Shown piece after piece: positions 1-8,342 of a stretch of DNA of 64,000 bases. The translations under genes and the position numbers were made by a program. Below the pieces are notes generated by a model that was not told the origin of the DNA, ran no database searches, and saw nothing but the letters and a program-made list of their open reading frames with translations. Source of the DNA: an uncultured Centipeda sp. (GTDB lineage Bacteria; Bacillota; Negativicutes; Selenomonadales; Selenomonadaceae); NCBI GenBank assembly GCA_905372865.1, contig CAJPQT010000001.1, forward strand, positions 124,001 to 188,000, read 5' to 3'. Numbering within the stretch: the first letter of the stretch is position 1; each line of letters opens with the position of its first letter.

Positions 1-828
1 ATTTCTGCACATAGAGAGCATATTCGGCTCATACTGATTGCGGGGCCATCCTCATCCGGAAAAACTTCCTTTGCGCAAAGGCTTCAAGTTCAACTGCGTG
101 TTAATGGACTTCACCCGATTATGATCTCTTTGGATGATTACTTCCTCAACCGAGAAGATACTCCACTGAATGAAAAGGGACAATATGACTATGAATCTCT
201 GGAGGCACTCGATACGAAGTTATTTAATCAAAATATGATCAGCCTTTTGGCAGGGCACAAAGTTCAGATTCCACGATATAACTTTATCTCAGGGATGAGA
301 GAATGGAAGGAGGATGCATTCCTCTCAATCAATGATGACCAGCCGATCATCATTGAAGGAATTCATGGACTAAATGAGTACCTAACAAAAGATATTCCAC
401 GTATTAATAAATATAAAATATACATTAGCGCGCTGACACAGCTAAATATTGATGCACATAATAGGATTCCAACAACAGAGGTTCGATTCTTGCGCCGTCT
501 TGTACGGGATTATCAATTCCGTGGGGCAAAGGCACTCAAGAGCATCCGTCAGTGGCCAGATGTGAGAGAGGGAGAGGAGAAATACATTTTTCCGTTCCAA
601 GAGGATGCGGACGTTCTCTTCAATTCGGCCCTGATCTATGAAATCGGTGTCTTAAAAAAATATGCAGTACCACTCTTGGAAGAGATCAAGTGTGGGGAGG
701 AAGGGTATACAGAAGCTCGTCTGATCCTACGATTTCTCCAATACGTCGATGAAATCGACGCCATTGATGATATTCCGAACAACTCCATCCTTCGTGAATT
801 TATCGGGAAATCGGTATTCTTCGCATAA
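1..828 (+). CDS. Uridine kinase-like nucleoside kinase, 3' part (5' end outside window)
   Basis: The reading frame is open from base 1 and ends with TAA at 826-828, so the true start lies upstream. A P-loop (GPSSSGKTS) is encoded at about bases 43-69, followed by SLDDYF and later IIEGIHGLN, which are typical of the phosphoribulokinase/uridine kinase family. In Firmicutes this kinase is often the C-terminal half of a protein of about 550 residues whose N-terminal half resembles the TGS and editing regions of threonyl-tRNA synthetase; the missing part would fit that, but it is not visible. Expected role: ATP-dependent phosphorylation of a nucleoside in the cytoplasm. The substrate cannot be told from this fragment. 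A bidirectional terminator follows directly after the stop. Confidence 0.85.
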   Translation: MSAHREHIRLILIAGPSSSGKTSFAQRLQVQLRVNGLHPIMISLDDYFLNREDTPLNEKGQYDYESLEALDTKLFNQNMISLLAGHKVQIPRYNFISGMREWKEDAFLSINDDQPIIIEGIHGLNEYLTKDIPRINKYKIYISALTQLNIDAHNRIPTTEVRFLRRLVRDYQFRGAKALKSIRQWPDVREGEEKYIFPFQEDADVLFNSALIYEIGVLKKYAVPLLEEIKCGEEGYTEARLILRFLQYVDEIDAIDDIPNNSILREFIGKSVFFA

Positions 829-867
829 AAAATGCTGTGGCTCTATCAATAGAGTCACAGCATTTTT
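829..867. terminator. Bidirectional terminator between kinase and carboxyltransferase genes
   Basis: A long stem with a very short loop starts right after the kinase stop codon. The arms read AAAATGCTGTGGCTCTAT and ATAGAGTCACAGCATTTTT with one G-T pair, and there are A and T runs on both sides, so it can end transcription from both converging genes (kinase on plus, carboxyltransferase on minus). Confidence 0.85.
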
Positions 868-883
868 AGATGTAGTCTACAGA

Positions 884-2272
884 TTACTCTTTAACATAAG
901 CGGTGATCGGCTTATAGTGTTTCTGGAAGAACTCCTCTGCAACCTGCGGGAAGAGTGCATAGGAGAGGACATCCTCATCGGACGGGTTAAGATAGCCCTT
1001 ATTCTTGAGTTCCTCTTTAAACTCTGCAAACGTCGTTGCCTTCGCATCCTCAATGGAGCAGTCCTCAATAATCTCCCCAGGCGCAATGCCAAGTGTATCG
1101 GTCAAGAACTTGCGATCGATCTCAACAGGGGTTCTGCCGAACTTGCCGCGTGCGAGATCCTTGAACTCGGTCGGCACCATCTTGTAGCGCTCACCGGTCA
1201 TAACATTGAAGGTTGCCATCGTACCGACAATCTGCGAGGACGGCGTAACGAGCGGGGGATAGCCGACATCCTTGCGCACGCGCGGCATCTCATCCAACAG
1301 ATCCTGATACTTGTCCTCCATACCGGCTTCCTTGAGCTGGTTCGCAAGGTTGGAGAGCATTCCGCCGGGAATCTGGAAATCCAGCACATTCGGATTCACA
1401 TCGAAGTAGCCCTTGAGGTTAAATGTCTTGATGAGATCCTGCTTGACCCCAAGGAAGTATTTCGAGATTGGCGTCATCGCCTGACGGTCAAGCCCTGTAT
1501 CGCGCTCCTCGCCTTCGAGCATTGCCACCATCGTCTCTGTACACGGCTGCGAAGTATCGCTGGAGAAGGGGGCAAGTGCCGTATCAATGATATCGACACC
1601 TGCTTCGATCGCTTTCAGATAGGTTGCATGACCGAATCCCGAGGTGCAGTGCGTATGAAGATCAATGGGAATCTTTACCGCAGCCTTGAGCTTCTTGACA
1701 AGATCCTCTGCCACATACGGCTTCAGAAGGCCCGACATATCCTTGATACAGACGGAATGACAGCCCATTTTCTCGAGTTCAACAGCCAGCTCGACAAAGC
1801 TCTCATTCGTGTGAACAGGGCTGATCGTATAGACCAGGCAGCCTTGAACATGCGGCTTCTCAGGACACTTGAGCGCCGCGTCAATCGCAACTTTGAGGTT
1901 GCGAATGTCATTGAGAGCATCAAAAATACGGAATACACCAATGCCATGCTCAGATGCCTTCTGGACGAACTTTTCCACGACATCATTGGAGTAATGATTA
2001 TAACCAAGCAGGTTCTGACCACGGAGAAGCATCTGGATCGGAGTTTTGAGATTCTTCTTCAAAATATCCAAACGCTCCCACGGGTCTTCATCAAGGAAGC
2101 GCAGGCAGCTATCAAACGTAGCACCACCCCATGCTTCAAGAGAATTGTAGCCAATGGCATCAAGTGCCGCAAGCTGCGGAAGCATATCCGAAATTCTCAT
2201 GCGGGTTGCCAGCAGTGACTGGTGACCATCACGGAGGACAGTCTCAGTGATTTTGACCGGATTCTTTGCCAT
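884..2272 (-). CDS. Carboxyltransferase subunit of a biotin-dependent enzyme (OadA / PycB / transcarboxylase 5S type)
   Basis: A 462-residue protein of the HMGL-like plus PYC_OADA architecture. Near the N-terminus is TVLRDGHQS (residues 11-19). LHTHCTSG supplies the HxH metal ligands and CIKDMSG holds the lysine that is carbamylated in this family. The conserved PYC_OADA domain (QIPGGMLSN) fills the second half. The protein stops where longer OadA proteins continue into a biotinyl domain, so the biotin carrier must be a separate protein. It should move a carboxyl group between oxaloacetate or pyruvate and carboxybiotin, either for a Na+-pumping decarboxylase, a two-subunit pyruvate carboxylase or a transcarboxylase. 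No partner subunit is nearby, so the reaction stays open. The start at 2272 is preferred over one 12 codons upstream because AAGGAGAG sits 10 bases before it. A consensus promoter lies upstream. Confidence 0.85.
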   Translation of the reverse strand: MAKNPVKITETVLRDGHQSLLATRMRISDMLPQLAALDAIGYNSLEAWGGATFDSCLRFLDEDPWERLDILKKNLKTPIQMLLRGQNLLGYNHYSNDVVEKFVQKASEHGIGVFRIFDALNDIRNLKVAIDAALKCPEKPHVQGCLVYTISPVHTNESFVELAVELEKMGCHSVCIKDMSGLLKPYVAEDLVKKLKAAVKIPIDLHTHCTSGFGHATYLKAIEAGVDIIDTALAPFSSDTSQPCTETMVAMLEGEERDTGLDRQAMTPISKYFLGVKQDLIKTFNLKGYFDVNPNVLDFQIPGGMLSNLANQLKEAGMEDKYQDLLDEMPRVRKDVGYPPLVTPSSQIVGTMATFNVMTGERYKMVPTEFKDLARGKFGRTPVEIDRKFLTDTLGIAPGEIIEDCSIEDAKATTFAEFKEELKNKGYLNPSDEDVLSYALFPQVAEEFFQKHYKPITAYVKE

Positions 2273-2331
2273 AAAAGAACACTCTCCTTGATTAAATAGT
2301 ATAATCAAAAATTATATAACCCAATATCTAA

Positions 2332-2360
2332 ATTATAGAATCAAATTGCGTTATTGTCAA
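2332..2360 (-). promoter_or_regulatory. Promoter of the carboxyltransferase gene
   Basis: On the minus strand TTGACA (2355-2360) is followed after exactly 17 bases by TATAAT (2332-2337), a perfect sigma-70 type consensus. The expected leader is about 50 bases. A 13-base palindrome (TTGTCA-A-TGACAA, 2354-2366) covers the -35 box and could be an operator. Confidence 0.85.
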
Positions 2361-2415
2361 TGACAAGTTATAAAATTCACATATTTTTAGACATCGTTTC
2401 CCGTTAAATTTTACT

Positions 2416-2457
2416 CTCTCCAACTATCCATAATTACCATTATGGATAGTTGGAGAG
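2416..2457 (-). terminator. 19-bp perfect hairpin at the end of the histidine operon
   Basis: Arms 2416-2434 and 2439-2457 are perfectly complementary around a 4-base loop (TACC). It lies 20 bases after the hisIE stop on the minus strand. The sequence after the stem on that strand is only weakly T-rich (AGTAAAATTT), so it may be an imperfect terminator or an RNA 3'-end stabiliser. The stem is equally perfect on the plus strand. Confidence 0.6.
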
Positions 2458-2476
2458 GAAATCAATCTAACTAAAA

Positions 2477-3181
2477 CTACATATCAGGACGCATTCCGGT
2501 TTTTCCGGCAAATTTATGATAGCTGCCGCCGTTGTGTCTGCGCTTCAATTCTTCAAGCAAATCCTCCGGTGTCATATTGTGATAAGCCAACAAGACCAAA
2601 CAGTGATACCAGAGATCACCCATTTCATAAAGCACATCTTCACGAATGTTATTTTTGGATGCGATGATGGTCTCTGCTGTTTCTTCGCCAAGTTTTTTCA
2701 GGATCTTGTCTTGCCCTTTATCGAAGAGATAGTTTGTATAAGAGCCTTCAACCGGATGCAGTCGGCGGCTTTGAATCACTTGATAGAGATCGGATAGAAT
2801 CTCCGCAAGCGGCATATCATCTTTTGCATCAACAGGAACAATGCTGTTTTCACTGGCACGATAGAGTTTCCGCCCGCTAAAGCACGAATACGATCCGGTA
2901 TGACAGGACACGCCGGTCTGTTTGACACGAAGAAGAAGCGTATCACCATCGCAGTCGTATGAGAGTTCCTGAACACGCTGCACATTTCCCGATGTTTCTC
3001 CTTTTTTCCACAGCTTCTTACGGCTGCGACTGTAGTACCACGCAGCCCCGGTTTCAATCGTTTTTTCAAGAGCTTCGCGGTTCATATACGCGAGCATAAG
3101 AACTTGATTGTTTTCTTCCTGAACAACGACAGGTACAAGTCCATGCGCATCAAATTGAATCATAGAAAGATCAGCATTCAT
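2477..3181 (-). CDS. hisI: Bifunctional phosphoribosyl-AMP cyclohydrolase / phosphoribosyl-ATP pyrophosphatase
   Basis: A 234-residue fusion of HisI (about 1-115) and HisE (about 120-230), carrying out steps 2 and 3 of histidine synthesis. The HisI part shows the metal-binding region with DCDGD and the cysteines of SCHTGSYSC. The HisE part has GEETAETI and EMGDLWYH, the acidic helix residues of the MazG-like pyrophosphatase fold. It is the last gene of the his operon. Its ATG overlaps the hisF stop in an ATGA arrangement at 3178-3181, so translation is probably coupled. The length is normal for HisIE. Confidence 0.96.
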   Translation of the reverse strand: MNADLSMIQFDAHGLVPVVVQEENNQVLMLAYMNREALEKTIETGAAWYYSRSRKKLWKKGETSGNVQRVQELSYDCDGDTLLLRVKQTGVSCHTGSYSCFSGRKLYRASENSIVPVDAKDDMPLAEILSDLYQVIQSRRLHPVEGSYTNYLFDKGQDKILKKLGEETAETIIASKNNIREDVLYEMGDLWYHCLVLLAYHNMTPEDLLEELKRRHNGGSYHKFAGKTGMRPDM

Positions 3182-3948
3182 CAGAATCGAACCTCCAGTC
3201 CGCGTGACTTCAAATACATCTTCACTTCATTTATGGAAAGTTCTCCATAGTGGAACAACGACGCAGCCAATACGGCATCCGCTTTTCCCTCAGCAAGCAC
3301 ATCATAGAAATGCTCCAACTTGCCAGCCCCTCCGGAAGCGATTACAGGAACATTGACGCTTTCTGATACAGCGCGGGTAAGTGCAATATCATAACCATTT
3401 TTCGTGCCGTCAGCATCCATACTGGTTAGCAAAATTTCGCCGGCACCGAGCGCAACAGCATCCTTTGCCCACGAAATACAGTCCAATCCCGTAGATATAC
3501 GTCCCCCATTCATATAGACTTCCCACGAATTCTCCCCATTGCGTCTAGCATCGATGGCAATGACAATACATTGCCTTCCAAAACGCATTGCTCCTTCCCG
3601 GATAATCTCAGGATTTTTGATTGCGGCCGTGTTCACAGAAATTTTATCTGCACCTGCATTCAACATACGCTGCATATCTTCCGTGCTTCGAATACCGCCT
3701 CCAACCGTCAATGGAATAAATACTTTTGAGGCACAGTCGGATACAACGTCTACCATTGTATTTCGCTCTTCATTGGATGCCGTGATATCCAGAAATACAA
3801 GCTCGTCTGCCCGTTCTTTGTCATAGCGCTCGGCTAAATCACCGGGATTTCCTGCATCTCTTAATCCGATGAAATTTGTCCCCTTAACGACACGCCCGTC
3901 TTTGACATCAAGGCAAGGAATAATACGTTTTGCAAATGTTTTTTTCAA
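3181..3948 (-). CDS. hisF: Imidazole glycerol phosphate synthase, cyclase subunit
   Basis: A TIM-barrel cyclase of 255 residues. With HisH it converts PRFAR and ammonia to imidazole glycerol phosphate and AICAR. The first catalytic Asp is in PCLDVKDGRVVKG and the second in IAIDARRN. The gene probably starts at TTG 3948-3946, because AGGGGGAG lies just upstream. An earlier TTG at 3969 would put this ribosome site inside the coding region, and no ATG fits the usual HisF N-terminus. It follows hisA after a gap of 35 bases and overlaps hisIE. Confidence 0.96.
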   Translation of the reverse strand: MKKTFAKRIIPCLDVKDGRVVKGTNFIGLRDAGNPGDLAERYDKERADELVFLDITASNEERNTMVDVVSDCASKVFIPLTVGGGIRSTEDMQRMLNAGADKISVNTAAIKNPEIIREGAMRFGRQCIVIAIDARRNGENSWEVYMNGGRISTGLDCISWAKDAVALGAGEILLTSMDADGTKNGYDIALTRAVSESVNVPVIASGGAGKLEHFYDVLAEGKADAVLAASLFHYGELSINEVKMYLKSRGLEVRF

Positions 3949-3983
3949 GATGGAACTCCCCCTTTTCAAAAGATGGATTCATC

Positions 3984-4706
3984 TTAGCGAGCAGCAGCAA
4001 TCGCCTTGGATAAAGAAAGCGTCCCTTCATAGATGGATTTTCCGGCAATCACACCGATGATTCCATCCGCTTCCCGTTCTTTCAGTGCGTGAATGTCCTC
4101 CAGCGATCGCACTCCCCCGGAGGCAATGACACGGACACCAGATTCCAATGCCAGTTTAGCGGTTGCTTCTACATTGACACCGGAGAGAGTTCCATCCCGC
4201 GCTATATCGGTATATATGATGATTTCCAATCCATACGAGGAGAGCTCCTTCGCCAGAGCAATGGCAGAAATACCGCCCGATATGCCCCATCCTTCTATTG
4301 CCGCGATCCCATCCTTGGCATCAATTCCGACAGCGATGCGCTCTCCATAACGTTGGCAGGCTTCCTTGACGAGGCTGCGATTCTGGACAGCGGCAGAGCC
4401 TAGGATCACGCGGGATACACCAAGAGTCAATGTGCTTTCTATGGCTTCGAGCGTACGTATTCCACCGCCGACCTCGATCGGAATGTGGATATTGCTGAGA
4501 ATGTTCTTTATCGCGACACCGTTGCATGGTTTTCCCGCAAGTGCTCCATCAAGGTCAACTACATGCAGGAATTCAGCCCCTTCTCGTTCCCAGCGGAGAG
4601 CGGCTTCCTCCGGCGCGGTGCTGTATACTGTTTCCTGTGCAAAATCTCCTTTGTACAGACGGACACATTTCCCATTGCGCAAATCGATTGCAGGAAGAAC
4701 AATCAT
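3984..4706 (-). CDS. hisA: Phosphoribosylformimino-AICAR phosphate isomerase
   Basis: A half-barrel-repeat TIM barrel of 240 residues, catalysing the Amadori isomerisation of ProFAR to PRFAR. The N-terminus MIVLPAIDLRNG carries the first catalytic Asp (residue 8) and YTDIARDGTLSG holds the second, with phosphate-binding GG motifs at VGGGIR and ASGGVR. The start overlaps the hisH stop by 4 bases (ATGA type), consistent with coupled translation in the his operon. Confidence 0.96.
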   Translation of the reverse strand: MIVLPAIDLRNGKCVRLYKGDFAQETVYSTAPEEAALRWEREGAEFLHVVDLDGALAGKPCNGVAIKNILSNIHIPIEVGGGIRTLEAIESTLTLGVSRVILGSAAVQNRSLVKEACQRYGERIAVGIDAKDGIAAIEGWGISGGISAIALAKELSSYGLEIIIYTDIARDGTLSGVNVEATAKLALESGVRVIASGGVRSLEDIHALKEREADGIIGVIAGKSIYEGTLSLSKAIAAAR

Positions 4707-5332
4707 ACACTTACCTCCAATCCGTGACGGATAAAGTTATGAATGATGCGCAGCCCGATGTCCCCAGACTTTTCGGGATGGAATTGTGTTGCCATAATAT
4801 TTCCTGCGGATATGGATGCTGTAATCTTCTCACCGTAGAAGCATGTCGATGAAGTGACGGACACATCATCAGGAATCGCGTGATAGCTGTGCACAAAGTA
4901 CACATAGGAAGACGGAGAAATCCCACGGAACAGTCCAGTCTCTCTATGATGTTCCGAAATATCCAGTGCGTTCCATCCCATGTGTGGAATCTTTTCATGC
5001 GGTGCGGATATTTTGTGCACATGGCCACGCAGTAGATTAAGCCCTTCTACGCCGGAGGATTCATCACTGCCCTCGAAGAGAATTTGAAGCCCGACACAGA
5101 TACCAAGCAGCGGAACCTCGTGCGCAATGCTCTCTTTGATTGCAGGAATCAGTCCGGATGCTTTTAGCTGCTTCATGCAGTCCCCGAACGCTCCCACGCC
5201 TGGAAGTACAACTTGATCCGCAGAGAGGATGTCTTCACTTCGAGAGCTGACACGTACTTCTGCCCCCAATGCGGCAAATGCTTTTTCAACACTGAATAAA
5301 TTTCCCGCACCGTAGTTTATTATCGTAATCAT
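4703..5332 (-). CDS. hisH: Imidazole glycerol phosphate synthase, glutamine amidotransferase subunit
   Basis: A class I glutamine amidotransferase of 209 residues that feeds ammonia to HisF. The nucleophile Cys is in LLGICVGLQ, and the His-Glu pair is in TQFHPEKSG near the C-terminus. INYGAGNLFSVEKAF marks the N-terminus. I choose ATG 5332 because GAGGGGG is placed just upstream; the open frame extends 30 codons further but lacks the family's sequence there. A 10-base gap separates it from hisB. Confidence 0.96.
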   Translation of the reverse strand: MITIINYGAGNLFSVEKAFAALGAEVRVSSRSEDILSADQVVLPGVGAFGDCMKQLKASGLIPAIKESIAHEVPLLGICVGLQILFEGSDESSGVEGLNLLRGHVHKISAPHEKIPHMGWNALDISEHHRETGLFRGISPSSYVYFVHSYHAIPDDVSVTSSTCFYGEKITASISAGNIMATQFHPEKSGDIGLRIIHNFIRHGLEVSV

Positions 5333-5342
5333 AATGACCCCC

Positions 5343-5942
5343 TCACAGAAGTCCCTTAGTCGATGGGATGGCATCCCCCAATCGCCCATCTTTTTCTGCG
5401 GCAATCCGAAGGGCGTGTGCAAGCGCCTTGAATACAGCCTCTACCTTATGATGCGAGTTCGTTCCATAGAGAATCTTCACATGCAGTGTGATCCCAGCAT
5501 GCACGGCAAAGGCACGAAGAAACTCCTCCGTCAGCTCTGTATCATAGGAGCCGATCATTGGCGCCATGGGAACATCCCCGGGATCATAGACGAGAAATGG
5601 GCGGCCGCTGATATCCAGTGCTACAAAGGCAAGGGTCTCGTCCATCGGAAGATAGAAAGAGCCATATCGCGTTATGCCGCGTTTATCGCCAAGAGCAGCA
5701 TGAAATGCCTGCCCCAGCGTAATGCCGATATCCTCAACGGAATGATGTCCATCGACTTCAATATCGCCATCACATTTTACAGTCAAATCAAAGAACCCAT
5801 GAGATGCAAAGAGTGTCAACATATGATCGAAGAAGCCGATGCCCGTATCAATCTCAGACACGCCCGTTCCGTCCAGTCCGACGGAGACATGCACATCGGT
5901 TTCCCCTGTCTTTCGATGTATGTCTGCATTGCGTGTACTCAT
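5343..5942 (-). CDS. hisB: Imidazoleglycerol-phosphate dehydratase
   Basis: A monofunctional dehydratase of 199 residues, without the phosphatase domain that is fused in enterobacteria. It dehydrates IGP to imidazole acetol phosphate. The metal-binding motifs are present: FFDHML, DGHHSVEDIG and NSHHKVEAVFKA. Histidinol phosphatase activity must come from another protein; none is recognisable in the operon. The start overlaps the hisC stop (ATGA). Confidence 0.96.
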   Translation of the reverse strand: MSTRNADIHRKTGETDVHVSVGLDGTGVSEIDTGIGFFDHMLTLFASHGFFDLTVKCDGDIEVDGHHSVEDIGITLGQAFHAALGDKRGITRYGSFYLPMDETLAFVALDISGRPFLVYDPGDVPMAPMIGSYDTELTEEFLRAFAVHAGITLHVKILYGTNSHHKVEAVFKALAHALRIAAEKDGRLGDAIPSTKGLL

Positions 5943-7003
5943 GGATTTCCCTCCACAAAAGACTTCATAACACGATATACCGCATCATTTTCATCCGGTC
6001 GGCCGATGGAGATACGCAGCATATTCGCTAACTGCGGTGCTTTTCCAAAACTACGTACCCCGATGCCACATTGGATGAACTCTTCATTGAGTTCCTCTGC
6101 ATGAGAATAATGAAGCAGAATAAAATTGGTATGAGACGGATAGACCGTTACCCCCACGAGACGTTCATATTGTTCCCGCATACGCTCGCGCTCTGCACAG
6201 ATCATCTGAATCTGCGGCTCAAACTCCGACCTCATTTGGAACACAGTATCAGCTGTCACCAAGGACAGCACGTTCATATGATATGGCATATAGGTCTTTG
6301 CAATCATCTCGATCACATCCCCATGCGCCAACATATAACCGACACGGCATGAGGCAAGCGCATACGCCTTTGAAAAGGTGCGCGCAATCATCATATGCGG
6401 ATATTTTTTCAGAAGAGGAATGGACGTGTCTCCATAAAACTCGACATATGCTTCATCAATCAGAAAGGCACATGAGATATGCGCCGCAATGTGCTCAATT
6501 GCTTCGAGCGGCAACACGCCCCCCGTTGGATTATTCGGGTTGCAGATGACCGCAAGCGAAGCATCGTTTTGATTGACCGTCTGAATAAACGCATCTACAT
6601 CCAGTGTAAAATCATCCCGCAGCGGAACAGCAATCCCCTCTGCATCTGCTGCAGCTGCATAGATTCCATACATGGAGAACGAAGGCGTTGGATAGACAAT
6701 CTTATGCGCTTTGTTTCCACCAAATGCATGAAATACCTTTTCTATGATCTCACTGGAGCCATTTCCTATGATGACGTTTTCCTGACGATATCCATACGTC
6801 TCTCCGATCTGTTCACAGAGCAAATTGTATTCCTCATTGGGATAGCGAGCAAAAGCAACACGCGACAAGCGTGACAGGATACGCTCCTCGACCAAGGGAG
6901 GCTGTCCGATATTGGACTCATTTGCATTGACTTTGATGCGCCAGTCCAGCTCACACGTGTCGTACTTTGGCATAGAAGCCAATCCATCACGGTAGTTCAG
7001 CAT
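5939..7003 (-). CDS. hisC: Histidinol-phosphate aminotransferase
   Basis: A fold-type I PLP aminotransferase of 354 residues. It shows NPNNPTGG, DEAYVEF and the PLP lysine in TFSKAYALASCRVGY. It moves an amino group from glutamate to imidazole acetol phosphate. The start at 7003 has a strong AGGAGGGGAG site. The gene begins inside the last codons of hisD (overlap of 17 bases), which supports translational coupling. The longer frame upstream to 7090 is only hisD shadow. Confidence 0.95.
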   Translation of the reverse strand: MLNYRDGLASMPKYDTCELDWRIKVNANESNIGQPPLVEERILSRLSRVAFARYPNEEYNLLCEQIGETYGYRQENVIIGNGSSEIIEKVFHAFGGNKAHKIVYPTPSFSMYGIYAAAADAEGIAVPLRDDFTLDVDAFIQTVNQNDASLAVICNPNNPTGGVLPLEAIEHIAAHISCAFLIDEAYVEFYGDTSIPLLKKYPHMMIARTFSKAYALASCRVGYMLAHGDVIEMIAKTYMPYHMNVLSLVTADTVFQMRSEFEPQIQMICAERERMREQYERLVGVTVYPSHTNFILLHYSHAEELNEEFIQCGIGVRSFGKAPQLANMLRISIGRPDENDAVYRVMKSFVEGNP

Positions 7004-8342
7004 GTTCTCCCCTCCTGATCTGAATTGCACGCGCATGGGCATCAAGGCCTTCCGTCTCAGCGAGACGGATAATATCATCGCTGACCTCATCCAGAGCTTT
7101 TTGCGTATAAGAGATGATACTCGTACGCTTCATAAAGGTCTCAACGTTCAAAACAGAATAAAAGCGTGCAGTCCCCCCCGTTGGCAGCACATGATTTGGA
7201 CCCGCAAAATAGTCCCCGAGCGGCTCCGGAGAATATTCTCCGATAAAGATGGCTCCGGCACATCTAATCCTGGGAAGTGTATGGAACGGATCTCTAAGGA
7301 GCAGCTCAATGTGCTCGGGTCCAGATACATTCGCAAGATGAATCGCCTGCTCCATATTCTCTGTTACGATAATACGTCCGTTGGCTTCCAGAGATGCACT
7401 TGCGATATCCTTGCGCGGAAGTGTTTCCATCTGGCGCTGCACCTCATTCATGGATCGCTCCGCCAACGATTTGTCATCTGTGATGAGAATGCTCGATGCA
7501 AGAGGGTCATGTTCTGCCTGACTGAGCAAATCTGCGGCTATATATGAAGGGGACGCACTATCATCCGCCAGAATCAAAATTTCGCTTGGTCCCGCGAGCA
7601 TATCAATATCGACGTGACCGTATACTTCCTTCTTTGCAAGTGTCACAAAAAGATTTCCGGGCCCCGTGATCTTATCGACACGGGGAACACATTCTGTCCC
7701 ATAAGCCATCGCTGCAATTGCCTGTGCACCGCCCATTTTGAATATCTTATGAATACCGAGGAAGCGAGCGGCAACAAGAACGTATGGGTTGATCGCGCCA
7801 TCCTTGGTCGGAACAGACATAATGATCTCTCCAACACCTGCAACAAGAGCGGGAATCGCATTCATAAGAACCGACGAAGGGTATGACGCTGTTCCTCCCG
7901 GGACATAGATACCGACACGAGCGAGTGGAAGAATCACCTGCCCGAGGATCGAACCGTGTGCTCGGTAGGTCATCCACGCACGAGGCTTTTGCTCCTCATG
8001 ATAGGAGAAGATATTGTCAGCTGCCTTTTTGAGCGAGGCGACAACGTCCAGGTCAGCCTTGCGCTCAGCTTCACAAAATTCCTTCTCCGACACCATCAAG
8101 CTGTCCGGTGTCAGATCAACACGATCCAGTAATTTGGTGTAGTGAAAGAGTGCCTCATCTCCCTTGTCCCGCACATCTCGAACAATGCGATGAACAAGCG
8201 CCGTCGGCGAAAGATCCTCCCCGAAGATTTTCATATTGCTCTGTCGTATACGGTCACTAAGCGTCAGCTCATCAAACGCCTTCTTTTTGAGCAGATCTTC
8301 GGCAGCACCTATGCCAATATCTGCAACAGAAACAATATTCAT
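6987..8342 (-). CDS. hisD: Histidinol dehydrogenase
   Basis: A 451-residue zinc enzyme performing the final two NAD-dependent oxidations from histidinol to histidine. The family signature spans the IPALVAGVGEI and ITGPGNLFVTLAKKEVYG regions and the downstream DMLAGPSEI and AADLLSQAEHDP. It carries an N-terminal extension of about 20 residues compared with the shortest homologs. The start ATG overlaps the hisG stop (ATGA), so it is co-translated with hisG. Confidence 0.96.
   Translation of the reverse strand: MNIVSVADIGIGAAEDLLKKKAFDELTLSDRIRQSNMKIFGEDLSPTALVHRIVRDVRDKGDEALFHYTKLLDRVDLTPDSLMVSEKEFCEAERKADLDVVASLKKAADNIFSYHEEQKPRAWMTYRAHGSILGQVILPLARVGIYVPGGTASYPSSVLMNAIPALVAGVGEIIMSVPTKDGAINPYVLVAARFLGIHKIFKMGGAQAIAAMAYGTECVPRVDKITGPGNLFVTLAKKEVYGHVDIDMLAGPSEILILADDSASPSYIAADLLSQAEHDPLASSILITDDKSLAERSMNEVQRQMETLPRKDIASASLEANGRIIVTENMEQAIHLANVSGPEHIELLLRDPFHTLPRIRCAGAIFIGEYSPEPLGDYFAGPNHVLPTGGTARFYSVLNVETFMKRTSIISYTQKALDEVSDDIIRLAETEGLDAHARAIQIRRGEHAELP

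Noticed and set aside
749..2218. Long plus-strand open frame of 489 codons
   Set aside because: It is antisense to the carboxyltransferase gene, has no family motifs and no ribosome site; it mirrors the other strand's codon pattern.
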